64,000 bases of DNA from Rhizobiales bacterium UBA1912 (GTDB taxonomy: Bacteria; Pseudomonadota; Alphaproteobacteria; Rhizobiales; Devosiaceae): contig DDGC01000023.1 in NCBI GenBank assembly GCA_002337455.1, positions 1 to 64,000 of the forward strand, written 5' to 3'. The position numbers were made by a program, and so were the translations under genes. Every line of letters starts with the position of its first letter. Position 1 is the stretch's first letter. Under the pieces are notes generated by a model. The model was not told the origin of the DNA. It searched no databases and worked only from the letters and a program-made list of their open reading frames with translations. Shown here piece by piece: positions 8,111 to 16,895 of the stretch.

Positions 8111-9195
8111 CGTGCGCTCACTTTCCTTATCAATTCGTCTTTTGACAGGCTGGCAATGCCCATCGCCTCGGCGGTGCGTCCGCCCGTATTGTAATTGATG
8201 CCGACGGCGGCCTCCGCTAGCGCGTAGAGCGCATCGGCCACAGGCACGGATACGCCTGCGATTTGGGCGAGTTCGCGGAAAGGCAAAAGGCCGTGGCCGA
8301 AATCCTCGCGATAATAGCGATGCTCGAGTGAATCGGGCGCCTTGATTTTGGCGTTTGCGATACCGCCGGCAATTGCGGCGCGATAATCGGTCGTGTCGGT
8401 GACATCGGCTTCCACCGTCCCGATCAGCTTCATCTCTTCAATCAGATTGGGCAGGGTATGGCCGAAGGCAGCCGCAACGGCCAGCCTCTCGCGGTCGAGC
8501 CGCTCCATGACGCGGGCAACGCCGTCGGTCATTGCGTCCACATAGAAGGTGAAATCGCCTTTGGTCGCCTCCACCCATGCCACGCCCAGGACGGCGCCGG
8601 GTGTGTGCAGGACCATATTTACGTTGCAAAGGTCAGATGCCAGAACGTCGCCAACCGGGCTGGCGCCAGGGAAGAGCATGGTCGCGGTGGTCAGGTGGCT
8701 TTCATTGCCGCCAAGGACCGCAGCCCGAACCTGGCCGGCACGACCGGTCACCGTCACTTCATCGGGTTTGAGCTTGCGGGCAACATAGGTCAGCGTCGAG
8801 AATTCGACGACCGGGGGCGCTGTGCGTCCTGCGGTCTCGAATGCGTGGGCAAATTCCAGCGCACCGCCGGTATGCCCCGGATTGAGAACAACGAGCCTGT
8901 CGGCTGGCCAGCCCGCTTCGGCGAGCGCTTTCGCCATCGGCGCATGCGAAAAAGTGGGAAGCGTTACGAGCGCAACCTCGCAATCCTTTATGGCGGCGCC
9001 CAGATTGGAGGTAATGGTGCGCGGGCGGGCGATGCCCGTACCCAATACGCCATTATAGGCGATACCGCCCAACTCCAGAAAAGGCGCCAGCGTCGATTCC
9101 GATCTGGCCCAGTACGAGACAGTGTGTCCGGCCCGTGTCAGTTCGGCAACCGCTGCGGCGCCTCCCGCGCCGCCTCCTAGCACCGCTACCTTCAT
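8107..9195 (-). CDS. NAD/NADP octopine/nopaline dehydrogenase family protein
   Basis: A 362-residue protein with an N-terminal dinucleotide-binding GGGAGG motif (residues about 7-12, MKVAVLGGGAGGAAAVAELTR) and the opine-dehydrogenase C-terminal helical domain, with the NMVLHTPGAVL segment carrying the catalytic His region. The family reduces the imine of an amino acid plus a 2-oxo acid, or runs in reverse. ATG 9195 has a strong GGAGG site nine bases upstream. It is the first gene of the six-gene operon, with double operator copy B 65 bases upstream. Substrate unknown. Confidence 0.82.
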   Translation of the reverse strand: MKVAVLGGGAGGAAAVAELTRAGHTVSYWARSESTLAPFLELGGIAYNGVLGTGIARPRTITSNLGAAIKDCEVALVTLPTFSHAPMAKALAEAGWPADRLVVLNPGHTGGALEFAHAFETAGRTAPPVVEFSTLTYVARKLKPDEVTVTGRAGQVRAAVLGGNESHLTTATMLFPGASPVGDVLASDLCNVNMVLHTPGAVLGVAWVEATKGDFTFYVDAMTDGVARVMERLDRERLAVAAAFGHTLPNLIEEMKLIGTVEADVTDTTDYRAAIAGGIANAKIKAPDSLEHRYYREDFGHGLLPFRELAQIAGVSVPVADALYALAEAAVGINYNTGGRTAEAMGIASLSKDELIRKVSAR

Positions 9196-9259
9196 TGCTT
9201 CCTCCTCAAGGCCATGTAGGTGCGACGCCAAATCGCGGCAAACCATACGTGCCAAAATA

Positions 9260-9282
9260 TGAGATCACACTTTATGATCACA
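9260..9282. promoter_or_regulatory. Double GATC operator, copy B
   Basis: TGAGATCACA and TATGATCACA have GATC cores at 9263 and 9276, 13 bp apart, as at copies A and C. It lies upstream of the opine-dehydrogenase-like gene that leads the 9195-to-3997 operon. Confidence 0.7.
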
Positions 9283-9311
9283 AATTAAATTGTCAAGCAG
9301 TCCGGCCACGA

Positions 9312-10565
9312 TTACCCGGCCAGTTTCATACTGCCGGAATCGTCGCTGTCCACGCATTCGGCGATCATGTCGGCGGTTGCGGCCGATAACGTCCAGCCCA
9401 GATGACCGTGTCCAGTATTGTAATAGACGCCCGGCAGGCGGCCCTTGCCGACGCGCGGCAGCATGGATGGCATCATGGGGCGAAGACCCGCCCAAGGGAC
9501 AACGCGACGCGTGTTGGTTCCCGGAAACAGCGTGCGGGTCCAGGTGACGAGTGGTTCGATACGCTCGCTGCGGATGTCGCGGTTGACGCCGTTGAACTCG
9601 GCCGTCCCTGCAACGCGAAAACGGTCCTTGCCCAGCCGCGACGTGACGATTTTGGCCTTGTCGTCGAGCAGGCTCACCCAGGGCGCCGCATTCTGGCTTT
9701 GCTCGTCGTCGAGATGAACGGTGATCGAGTATCCCTTCACCGGATAGACGTTCACCCGGTCCCCCGCCATAGCTGCCAGGGCGCGGCTGCCGCAGCCGGC
9801 ACAGATGACGATGCCGTCGAAGCCTTCCTTTTGCGCTGACGGTGCGCGATCCCCCGATCCCTGCCACTCGATTGTGTGTTGTCCGTTCGCGAAGCGAAGC
9901 CGCGTTACCTGAGCGTCGAATGCGAACCGTACACCCTTTCTCTCACAGGCATTGGCGAGCCCGGAGGTGAACTTATGGATATCGCCGGTGGAGTCCGATG
10001 GGGTAAAAAAGCCGCCATAGATGTCGCCGCGAACCGTGGGTTCGATTGCGCGGACTTCTTCGGGCGAGATCGCGCGCCGATCCAGTCCCCCCTGGGTAAG
10101 CAGAGAATTCACCTTCTTGGCGTGATCAAAGCTCGATTTGTCCCAATAGAGGTGGAGTATGCCGCGCCGTTCGAGATCGAAAGCGATATTTTCGTTCTCG
10201 GCAATCTCGAACAGGTGCTTGCGCGCGGCAATGGCAAGCCGGGTGGTCTCCACGGTATTTTCCCGGTAACGACCAATATTGCTCATGAACTCGGCCAGCC
10301 ACGAGTATTTGTGCCATGAGGGCGAAGGGTTGAGCAGGAGGGGCGCGTCGCGCTGGAGCATCCACTTCATGCCCTTGAGGAGCGTGGACCAATGGTTCCA
10401 GACTTCAGCATTGCTGGCAGACAGCTGACCGCCATTTGCAAAAGAGGTTTCCATCGCCGCGTAGCGGTTCTGATCGAAGACGGTGACGGTATGGCCGCGC
10501 GCCATGAGCGCGTAGGCCGTTGTGATGCCGGTGATGCCGGCGCCGATAACAGCGAGTTTGGGCAT
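9312..10565 (-). CDS. FAD-dependent D-amino-acid dehydrogenase / sarcosine-oxidase-like (DadA family)
   Basis: A 417-residue DAO-superfamily flavoprotein starting MPKLAVIGAGITGITTAYAL with the FAD GxGxxG motif. It has the DadA-like ANGGQLSASNAEVW segment, IVICAGCGSRAL, and the C-terminal YNTGHGHLGWTLS motif that contacts FAD. Such enzymes oxidise D-amino acids, glycine or N-methyl-glycines to imines using quinones or oxygen. ATG 10565 was chosen over 10577 because GGGAA precedes it. A longer reading frame would run into the riboswitch and is rejected. The tandem glycine riboswitch in its leader implies that glycine is its substrate or product. Confidence 0.85.
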   Translation of the reverse strand: MPKLAVIGAGITGITTAYALMARGHTVTVFDQNRYAAMETSFANGGQLSASNAEVWNHWSTLLKGMKWMLQRDAPLLLNPSPSWHKYSWLAEFMSNIGRYRENTVETTRLAIAARKHLFEIAENENIAFDLERRGILHLYWDKSSFDHAKKVNSLLTQGGLDRRAISPEEVRAIEPTVRGDIYGGFFTPSDSTGDIHKFTSGLANACERKGVRFAFDAQVTRLRFANGQHTIEWQGSGDRAPSAQKEGFDGIVICAGCGSRALAAMAGDRVNVYPVKGYSITVHLDDEQSQNAAPWVSLLDDKAKIVTSRLGKDRFRVAGTAEFNGVNRDIRSERIEPLVTWTRTLFPGTNTRRVVPWAGLRPMMPSMLPRVGKGRLPGVYYNTGHGHLGWTLSAATADMIAECVDSDDSGSMKLAG

Positions 10566-10594
10566 TGTGTTTCCCATAAATTGGATCTTTGAAA

Positions 10595-10615
10595 GCGCCG
10601 CGATTTTCGCCGCGC
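10595..10615 (-). promoter_or_regulatory. Candidate expression-platform hairpin of the glycine riboswitch
   Basis: On the minus strand GCGC-G-GCGA-AAA-TCGC-G-GCGC can pair with one central mismatch and is followed by TTTC. It lies between aptamer 2 and the dadA-like start. It could be a weak terminator or a structure controlled by the aptamers. Confidence 0.4.
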
Positions 10616-10619
10616 CGAT

Positions 10620-10812
10620 GGTCCCCAATCTGTCGCTGTTACCTGAGAGCTTTCCGTGGGCCATGGCCACGGTTTCCCCTTCGGTGGGCAGGCGGACTGC
10701 AACGATCCACTTGCCTCTCTCCAGATGTTCTCGCTGCCTGGTCAGCTTTGCCTGAGAGATTCCTGGGGGGTTGCTCCGTCGGCGCCGACATTTTCAGCCG
10801 GTCTCTCCCCGG
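10620..10812 (-). ncRNA. Tandem glycine riboswitch (two aptamers)
   Basis: On the minus strand aptamer 1 (about 10812-10725) starts GGGGAGAGACCGG, contains GCCGACGGAGCAA and ends with the signature CTCTCAGGCAAA. Aptamer 2 (about 10724-10620) starts GGAGAGAGGC, contains CACCGAAGGGGAAAC and ends with CTCTCAGGTAAC...GACAGA. These are the conserved gcvT-motif elements, in the standard tandem order with a short linker. The riboswitch precedes the DadA-like gene by about 55 bases. There is almost no room for a promoter between the upstream amidohydrolase stop and the aptamers, so it may act inside a read-through transcript. Confidence 0.93.
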
Positions 10813-10824
10813 CAGCGGAAGGTA

Positions 10825-10852
10825 CCGCCGGGCCATCGCGCTGGCCCGGCGG
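10825..10852 (-). terminator. Strong GC hairpin after the ATZ/TRZ amidohydrolase gene
   Basis: A ten-base-pair stem, CCGCCGGGCC / GGCCCGGCGG, with an eight-base loop, begins six bases past the stop codon and just before aptamer 1. It has no T run, so it could be a partial terminator, an RNA processing site or a mRNA-stabilising hairpin rather than a full terminator. Confidence 0.5.
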
Positions 10853-10857
10853 CAGTT

Positions 10858-12297
10858 TCAGTTTCCTTCGTCGTAAAGCGTTGTCGTTGTATCAACGTCG
10901 TCCTTGTGCAGCCCGGCGCGGATTACCGCATCGGCAGCCAGTTCACGGGCCTTGCGGCGGATTTCCTTCTCGTCAACGCCATAGACCTGGCCGTCCCCAT
11001 ACACCTTGACGCCATTGACCCAGGTCTGGGAAACAGACGCCGTCGAGGCGGAGTAAACAAGCGCCTGCAGCGGATCATGGAAGGGTGTCCATTCGACGTG
11101 ATCGAGATCGAACAGGATGAAATCAGCCTTCTTGCCGATCTCGAGTGAACCGATTTCATCGTCCCACATCAGAGCTTTGGCGCCCTCGATCGTTGCGGCA
11201 CGCAGCGCCTGCCGGGCGGTGAAGATGTCGGGCTGAACCCGCGCATCCTTGAACATTCCCGCGACCAGAAGCATCTGGCGCATGAGGTTCATGTTGCCGG
11301 CTGCCGATACGCCATCCGTCCCGAGACCGACCTTGACCCCGGCGGCAACCATCTCGGGATATTTCCCGATGGCGGTCGCGCCCTTGCCCAATTTGAACGA
11401 GGAGCATGGGCAAAACGCTACCGCGGCGCCGCGATCGGCGAGAAGCTTGACCTCATCGTCGGTGACAGCGGCACAATGGGCGATCACGAGGTTCTTGCGA
11501 ATTCCGCCCCCATTGTCGATGCGGGTGACCGGCCAGACGCCGTACTTGCCTTCACACACTTTGGCTTCTTCGATCGAAGTGGCCAAATGGTAAGTGGTGC
11601 CGACACCCAGGCGCTCGGCCAACTCGACAGCGCCCACGTGCAACTCCAGCGTGCAGGGCTCCTTGCCTTCGATATTGACCCAGCAGCGCGCCCGTCCGTC
11701 GAGGGCGCCGTTATATTTGACGACGCATTTTTCGAGTTCTTCAAGGGCTGTCTTGGCGTCGGGGAAGAAATGGTGGTCGGCCATTTCCTCGGTCCATCCC
11801 TTTGGCAATTCAGCAGGGCGGTTGTCGGCTGCATGGCGCCCGGTTATGCCCCGGATGCCGGTCGGCTCCATCGCCCTGATGACGATGCCCGGATCATACT
11901 GCGAGCCCATATCGAGAAAGCACGTCGTGCCGCAGCGCAGCATCTCGGTAATCCCAAGAAGAGCGCCCCAATATTCGTCCTCATCGGTCACATGCGCGTA
12001 AAACGGCTTGGCCCAGTGAAACACCCACGCGCGGGTGTTGAGATTGTCGGGAAACACGGCGCGTGACAGCGTTTCAGAAAGATGGACGTGGCTGTCCACA
12101 AAGCCAGGGCACATGCCCAGCATCGACCCGTCGATTATCGTGCCGAAACTGTTCCGATCGTGCCGATCGGCTATTTCGTCCGACGCGCCGATATCGGCGA
12201 TCCGATCCTCGTCAACGACGACGCTTGCCTTGCGCAATACGGTATCGTTCGCATCGACGGTGAACACGAAGTTCAGGTTTTCGATCAGTGTCCGCAA
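10858..12297 (-). CDS. ATZ/TRZ-type amidohydrolase (chlorohydrolase / 8-oxoguanine deaminase-like)
   Basis: A 479-residue mononuclear amidohydrolase. Metal ligands are H70 and H72 (DSHVHL), H237 (TYHLAT), H274 (IAHCAAV) and D328 (GTDG). The architecture matches the AtzA/TrzN/8-oxoguanine deaminase/SAH deaminase group, which removes amino or chloro groups from N-heterocycles. It follows the M24 gene by 31 bases on the same strand and precedes the glycine riboswitch. The family deaminates many purines, triazines and pterins, so the exact substrate is open. It is a second deaminase-type enzyme in this locus. Confidence 0.85.
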   Translation of the reverse strand: MRTLIENLNFVFTVDANDTVLRKASVVVDEDRIADIGASDEIADRHDRNSFGTIIDGSMLGMCPGFVDSHVHLSETLSRAVFPDNLNTRAWVFHWAKPFYAHVTDEDEYWGALLGITEMLRCGTTCFLDMGSQYDPGIVIRAMEPTGIRGITGRHAADNRPAELPKGWTEEMADHHFFPDAKTALEELEKCVVKYNGALDGRARCWVNIEGKEPCTLELHVGAVELAERLGVGTTYHLATSIEEAKVCEGKYGVWPVTRIDNGGGIRKNLVIAHCAAVTDDEVKLLADRGAAVAFCPCSSFKLGKGATAIGKYPEMVAAGVKVGLGTDGVSAAGNMNLMRQMLLVAGMFKDARVQPDIFTARQALRAATIEGAKALMWDDEIGSLEIGKKADFILFDLDHVEWTPFHDPLQALVYSASTASVSQTWVNGVKVYGDGQVYGVDEKEIRRKARELAADAVIRAGLHKDDVDTTTTLYDEGN

Positions 12298-12328
12298 CGG
12301 TTCCTCCCCGGATAGAGCGCGGTATTTG

Positions 12329-13501
12329 TCAGGCGATGGAGCGCGATTGCGCCTGTTGGCGACCCTGACCGCACACGATCAGTCTGTCGGTATTGGAATA
12401 GTCCGAAAGCAGTTCGGACCCCTTGGCCGTCACCAGGAGCATGTCCTTGTTCTGCATGCCGAAGCCATGTCCGGTATCGTAACAAAGCGGCTCGAAGCCA
12501 AGCACCATGTTTTCCTCGATAGGCGCGTCGGAGCCGGGCTTTCCAAGCACCGGTGTCAGGCCGAGATAGGGGTCTTCATGCAAGTGGAGCCCGATCCCAT
12601 GCCCGACGAACGATATCGGTGGCAAGTTCATCTGTGACAGCTTTGCGATGAAACTGTCGTATATGGCACGGCAGCTTGCGCCGGGCCGTACCTTGTCCAT
12701 GATCTCATATTTGCAGTCGACCAGATGGGACCAGATATCGTCGGCATGGTCGGGAGCCTGGCCCACGACAGCAGTGCGGCAGACGCCGGCCTGATACCCA
12801 TCGATAACCGAAAAGATCTCGACCCGGCACACATCGCCGCGCTTGAGGACCCGATCCGAGGGGCCGACATTGGGCAACACGCTGCGCTCGCCGGTCGCCA
12901 CGATCAGCAGCTTGAAGTGTTCAGCGCCCAGCGAATAGACATTGCGGGTCAGATGCCCGGCAATATCCATTTCCGAATCCCCCTCATCGACCGAGGCCAG
13001 GGCATCGTAGATGGCCTGGTCGGCGATACGGGAGAGCTTGCGCAACAAGGCGATCTCGCCCGGCGTCTTGATCTGCCGCAGCCGCGCCAGAATACCCTCG
13101 GCAGGTGCAAAACGTGCATCGGGCAGGGCGGCCTGCAGACGCATGAGATCGCCCGCGGGAAGATAGTCCATCTCAATGGCTATGCGCGCGGAGCCGAGCC
13201 CGAGTTCGTTCAACTGGTCGGCCAGTACCACCATTGGATCGTCTGAAAATTCAGCCCATATCCGCGTGGGCACTTCAGGCTGCTTGCGCCGGATCGTGCT
13301 TGCCTCCATGTCGACGCCGAACAGTGCTTTTGTGCCGTCCGCGGTTACAATTGCCATGGCATGACGGTGACGGATCAGCGGCTGGCTGGGCACCACAAAG
13401 CCACTAACATAGGCAAAGTTTTCCGGCGAGCAGGAGATAATGGCGTCCAAGCCGTTCTCGCGCATGGCCGCTGTTTGTTTTTCAATGATTTCCGCACGCA
13501 T
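12329..13501 (-). CDS. M24-fold hydrolase, creatinase-like (metal ligands lost)
   Basis: A 390-residue pita-bread-fold protein with an N-terminal creatinase-type domain (residues 1-145) and a C-terminal M24 domain. Of the five metal ligands of M24 aminopeptidases, the first Asp is Glu (E228), the second is absent (AGV at 238-240) and the final Glu position reads K352. H301 (GHGIGLHLHED) and E337 (GFEP) remain. Creatinase, which hydrolyses creatine to sarcosine and urea without metal, shows the same kind of loss. A creatinase-like amidinohydrolase is therefore plausible; Xaa-Pro peptidase activity is unlikely. It follows the enolase-superfamily gene by 17 bases. Confidence 0.8.
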   Translation of the reverse strand: MRAEIIEKQTAAMRENGLDAIISCSPENFAYVSGFVVPSQPLIRHRHAMAIVTADGTKALFGVDMEASTIRRKQPEVPTRIWAEFSDDPMVVLADQLNELGLGSARIAIEMDYLPAGDLMRLQAALPDARFAPAEGILARLRQIKTPGEIALLRKLSRIADQAIYDALASVDEGDSEMDIAGHLTRNVYSLGAEHFKLLIVATGERSVLPNVGPSDRVLKRGDVCRVEIFSVIDGYQAGVCRTAVVGQAPDHADDIWSHLVDCKYEIMDKVRPGASCRAIYDSFIAKLSQMNLPPISFVGHGIGLHLHEDPYLGLTPVLGKPGSDAPIEENMVLGFEPLCYDTGHGFGMQNKDMLLVTAKGSELLSDYSNTDRLIVCGQGRQQAQSRSIA

Positions 13502-13518
13502 GGTAACGTCCCTCCCAC

Positions 13519-14679
13519 TCAGATCGCGATCTGGTATTTTTCGATTTTCTTGATGTCGACATCGATGCCCATGCCCGGCCCGTCCGGAACCACGATTGCC
13601 CCGTCCTCAAATTTCATCGGCGCAACCAGCAGGTCGTCCTTGTAGTAGATGCCGCCGATCTGACCGCTCTGGGCTTCGGCAGGCACGGACACGGGAATGA
13701 CGCAGGAAAGCGTCACTGCAGGCGAAGCCGCAGCAAGCTGGACATTGGCAAGGTTGCCCACACCCGTCTCGATCGAGCCGTTGACATTGCACAGGAGCCC
13801 TGCGGCGCGGCACACCGCACCCACCTCCATGGCCTTGTAGAGCCCACCAGCCTTGGTGGTGTAGATCGAGACGATCTGGACCTGACCCTGATTGATGATC
13901 TGGATGGCGTCGTGGGCGTTCCACGCTGATTCATCGGCCATCACTGGCGCATCGATGCGCCGTGCGACATCCGATATGCGCTCGATCCCCATGACAGGCT
14001 GCTCGACATACTTGATACGGCAATCTTCAAAGCGCCGGATGATCTGAACGGCCTCGCCAGCGGACTTGTAGCCTTCATTGGCATCCACGCAGAGTTCCAT
14101 TGCGTTCCCTGCCGCCTCGCGTACGGCATGAACCATGGCGACGTCGCGTTCCGGATCGACACCGATCTTGATCTTGATCGTCTTGATCCCCTCGGCAGCA
14201 AGCTTGGCGGCCTCGGTGCGCGCCTCATCGATGGAGATCAGGCCGATCGAGTGGGTGACCGGGACGCGGTCGCGGGACTTTCCGCCCAAAAGGACGTGTA
14301 CCGGAACGTCGAGCCAACGGCCCGTTACGTCGTAAACCGCGAATTCCACAGCCGCTTTCGCATAAGGATAGCCACGAATGACCGCATCCATCCGGGTATG
14401 AAGTTCGGCGATATTGCCCAGCTCGATGCCCGTAATCGTGGGGGCGAGATAGGTATCGATGACCGATTTCACGATGATCGCGGACTCGCCGAAATAGCGT
14501 CCGAATTCCCCACCCCAATCCTTGAGAGCCGGCGCCTCGCCCCAACCGACCCGTCCGTCGCTGTCGGTGACCTTGACCAGAACGTAGCGCCCGATCACTT
14601 CGGTCAATCCTGCCCATTTGTGCTCGCGCCGGGTGGGGAGCTGCACAACAAGGGTTTCAACTGTCTTGATGGTGGGCAC
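13519..14679 (-). CDS. Mandelate racemase/muconate lactonizing enzyme family protein
   Basis: A 386-residue enolase-superfamily protein. It has the KxK motif (IKTIKIKIG), metal ligands Asp (CVDANEGY), Glu (YVEQP) and Asp (MADES), and a C-terminal Lys (YTTKAGG), which is the muconate-lactonizing subgroup pattern. The family abstracts the alpha proton of carboxylates for cycloisomerisation, racemisation (including N-acyl amino acids and dipeptides) or dehydration. GTG 14679 was chosen because AAGGA lies about eight bases upstream; an upstream GTG (14703) has no such site. It is the first gene of its unit, behind operator copy C. Confidence 0.83.
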   Translation of the reverse strand: MPTIKTVETLVVQLPTRREHKWAGLTEVIGRYVLVKVTDSDGRVGWGEAPALKDWGGEFGRYFGESAIIVKSVIDTYLAPTITGIELGNIAELHTRMDAVIRGYPYAKAAVEFAVYDVTGRWLDVPVHVLLGGKSRDRVPVTHSIGLISIDEARTEAAKLAAEGIKTIKIKIGVDPERDVAMVHAVREAAGNAMELCVDANEGYKSAGEAVQIIRRFEDCRIKYVEQPVMGIERISDVARRIDAPVMADESAWNAHDAIQIINQGQVQIVSIYTTKAGGLYKAMEVGAVCRAAGLLCNVNGSIETGVGNLANVQLAAASPAVTLSCVIPVSVPAEAQSGQIGGIYYKDDLLVAPMKFEDGAIVVPDGPGMGIDVDIKKIEKYQIAI

Positions 14680-14717
14680 GGAATTATCCTTTTGACGAAA
14701 CACAGGCTACGTTGTAG

Positions 14718-14740
14718 TGAGATCACCGATTGTGATCACA
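14718..14740. promoter_or_regulatory. Double GATC operator, copy C
   Basis: TGAGATCACC and TGTGATCACA have GATC cores at 14721 and 14734, 13 bp apart, identical in spacing to copies A and B. It lies between the enolase-superfamily gene (minus) and the small plus-strand gene at 14826, so it could control both directions. Confidence 0.7.
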
Positions 14741-14825
14741 CATTACTGTTGACATTGGGCATCGTCAAGCATGGATGTTCGGCTTGTGGGCAACGACGAT
14801 GCGGCCGCTGTGGAGGACGACCAAA

Positions 14826-15122
14826 GTGATTGTTGAGACAACGAACTATTACGCCAAGCCCGGGAGGGAAGCCGAAGTGCTAACGCAACGGCGGCTGGCA
14901 ACTGCAATCCGCAAGAGCTTGGGATTGCCGGAAGGCCGCACATTTGTGCTGTTGGAAACAAACGGCCCCAGCGTGAAATGGCAGTGCGAGTTTCCATCGC
15001 AAGCTGCTTACCGTGAGGACATGGAGGCAAGGAACGGATCGACCGAATTTGCCGAGGCGCGGGCGCAGATGCACACCCTTATCGAACGGTTCGAGCGACA
15101 CCTGCACGAGGAGGTAGGGTAG
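14826..15122 (+). CDS. Small dimeric alpha/beta-barrel protein (ABM/NIPSNAP-like)
   Basis: A 98-residue protein with a ferredoxin-like beta-alpha-beta pattern: VIVETTNYYAKPGREAEVL, then a helix, TFVLLETNGPSVKWQCEFPSQAAYREDM and a final helix (FAEARAQMHTLIERFERHL). This resembles antibiotic-biosynthesis-monooxygenase/NIPSNAP-type small proteins. GTG 14826 has a perfect GGAGGA site eight bases upstream, better than earlier ATG codons. It diverges from the enolase-superfamily gene with operator copy C between them. Function unknown. Confidence 0.7.
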   Translation: MIVETTNYYAKPGREAEVLTQRRLATAIRKSLGLPEGRTFVLLETNGPSVKWQCEFPSQAAYREDMEARNGSTEFAEARAQMHTLIERFERHLHEEVG

Positions 15123-15244
15123 CGGGACAGGGCATTCCGCATCGTGGAATTCGTATAGGTGCGGGGTCGCCCGCCATGTGTATGCGCCCTATCGGGTAGG
15201 GCGTCGCGGCAATCGGGCCGCTTTCCGACATATTGGAGTTTGCT

Positions 15245-15664
15245 GTGAGAACGACGACGAATCTGGATTTGAACGACGCCGGCCGATTGCTCGAAGGGGC
15301 GCGCGAACGGGCAGCTGCAATCGGTGTTCCGATGTGTGTCGCTATTACGGACGCGGCCGGTGATCTGGTTGCGTTCGAGCGGATGGACGGCGGGAAAATC
15401 ACCAGCATCACGATTGCTATCGACAAGGCTTATACGGCGGCGGCGGCCAAAAAGGCGACGCACGAATATGGTGCCGCCAGCCAGCCCGGCGCACCCGCAT
15501 ACGGCATTAATTCCGCGATCAGCGGCCGCCTGATAGTGGTTGGCGGCGGGCTCCCTGTTATCGTGGCCGGCGAAGTCGTCGGAGGCGTGGGCGTCAGTTC
15601 GGGAACGCCCGATCAGGATCGCGATGTTGCGCAGGCAGCAATCGACCACCTAAACCGCGCGTAG
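15245..15664 (+). CDS. GlcG/HbpS family protein (DUF336)
   Basis: A 139-residue HbpS-fold protein. It shows the family pattern: helix AGRLLEGARERAAAIGVPMCVAITDAAGDLVAFERMDG, then KAYTAAAAKKAT, then GGGLPVIVAGEVVGGVGVSSGTPDQDRDVAQAA. GTG 15245 has GGAG six bases upstream. Members bind haem or small ligands, and many sit in catabolic operons (glycolate, propanediol, aromatic degradation) with no defined chemistry. It follows the small alpha/beta-barrel gene by 122 bases on the same strand and ends at a clear terminator. Confidence 0.85.
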   Translation: MRTTTNLDLNDAGRLLEGARERAAAIGVPMCVAITDAAGDLVAFERMDGGKITSITIAIDKAYTAAAAKKATHEYGAASQPGAPAYGINSAISGRLIVVGGGLPVIVAGEVVGGVGVSSGTPDQDRDVAQAAIDHLNRA

Positions 15665-15723
15665 AATCGGCCCGCAGTGGTGGGGTGGCCCTTGTGGAGG
15701 GGTGCTCGCCAAATCGGTCAATG

Positions 15724-15760
15724 AAGGCCCGCACAACCGATGGTTGGCGGGCCTTGTTTC
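15724..15760 (+). terminator. Rho-independent terminator after the GlcG-like gene
   Basis: A perfect nine-base-pair stem AAGGCCCGC / GCGGGCCTT (15724-15732, 15747-15755) is followed by GTTTC. It lies between the plus-strand GlcG-like gene and the converging ABC operon. Confidence 0.75.
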
Positions 15761-15781
15761 TGGCGGATGCTTATGCCCGAT

Positions 15782-16894
<1,113 letters not shown>

Positions 16895-16895
16895 T

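Noticed and set aside
7220..9195. Opine-metallophore (staphylopine/pseudopaline-like) biosynthesis
   Set aside because: No nicotianamine-synthase-like or racemase gene and no metallophore exporter is adjacent; the rest of the operon is hydrolytic.
9312..10670. Longer form of the DadA-like protein starting at 10670
   Set aside because: The extra N-terminal part would be encoded by aptamer 2 of the glycine riboswitch and lacks FAD-family similarity; the motif MPKLAVIGAGITG fixes the start at 10565.
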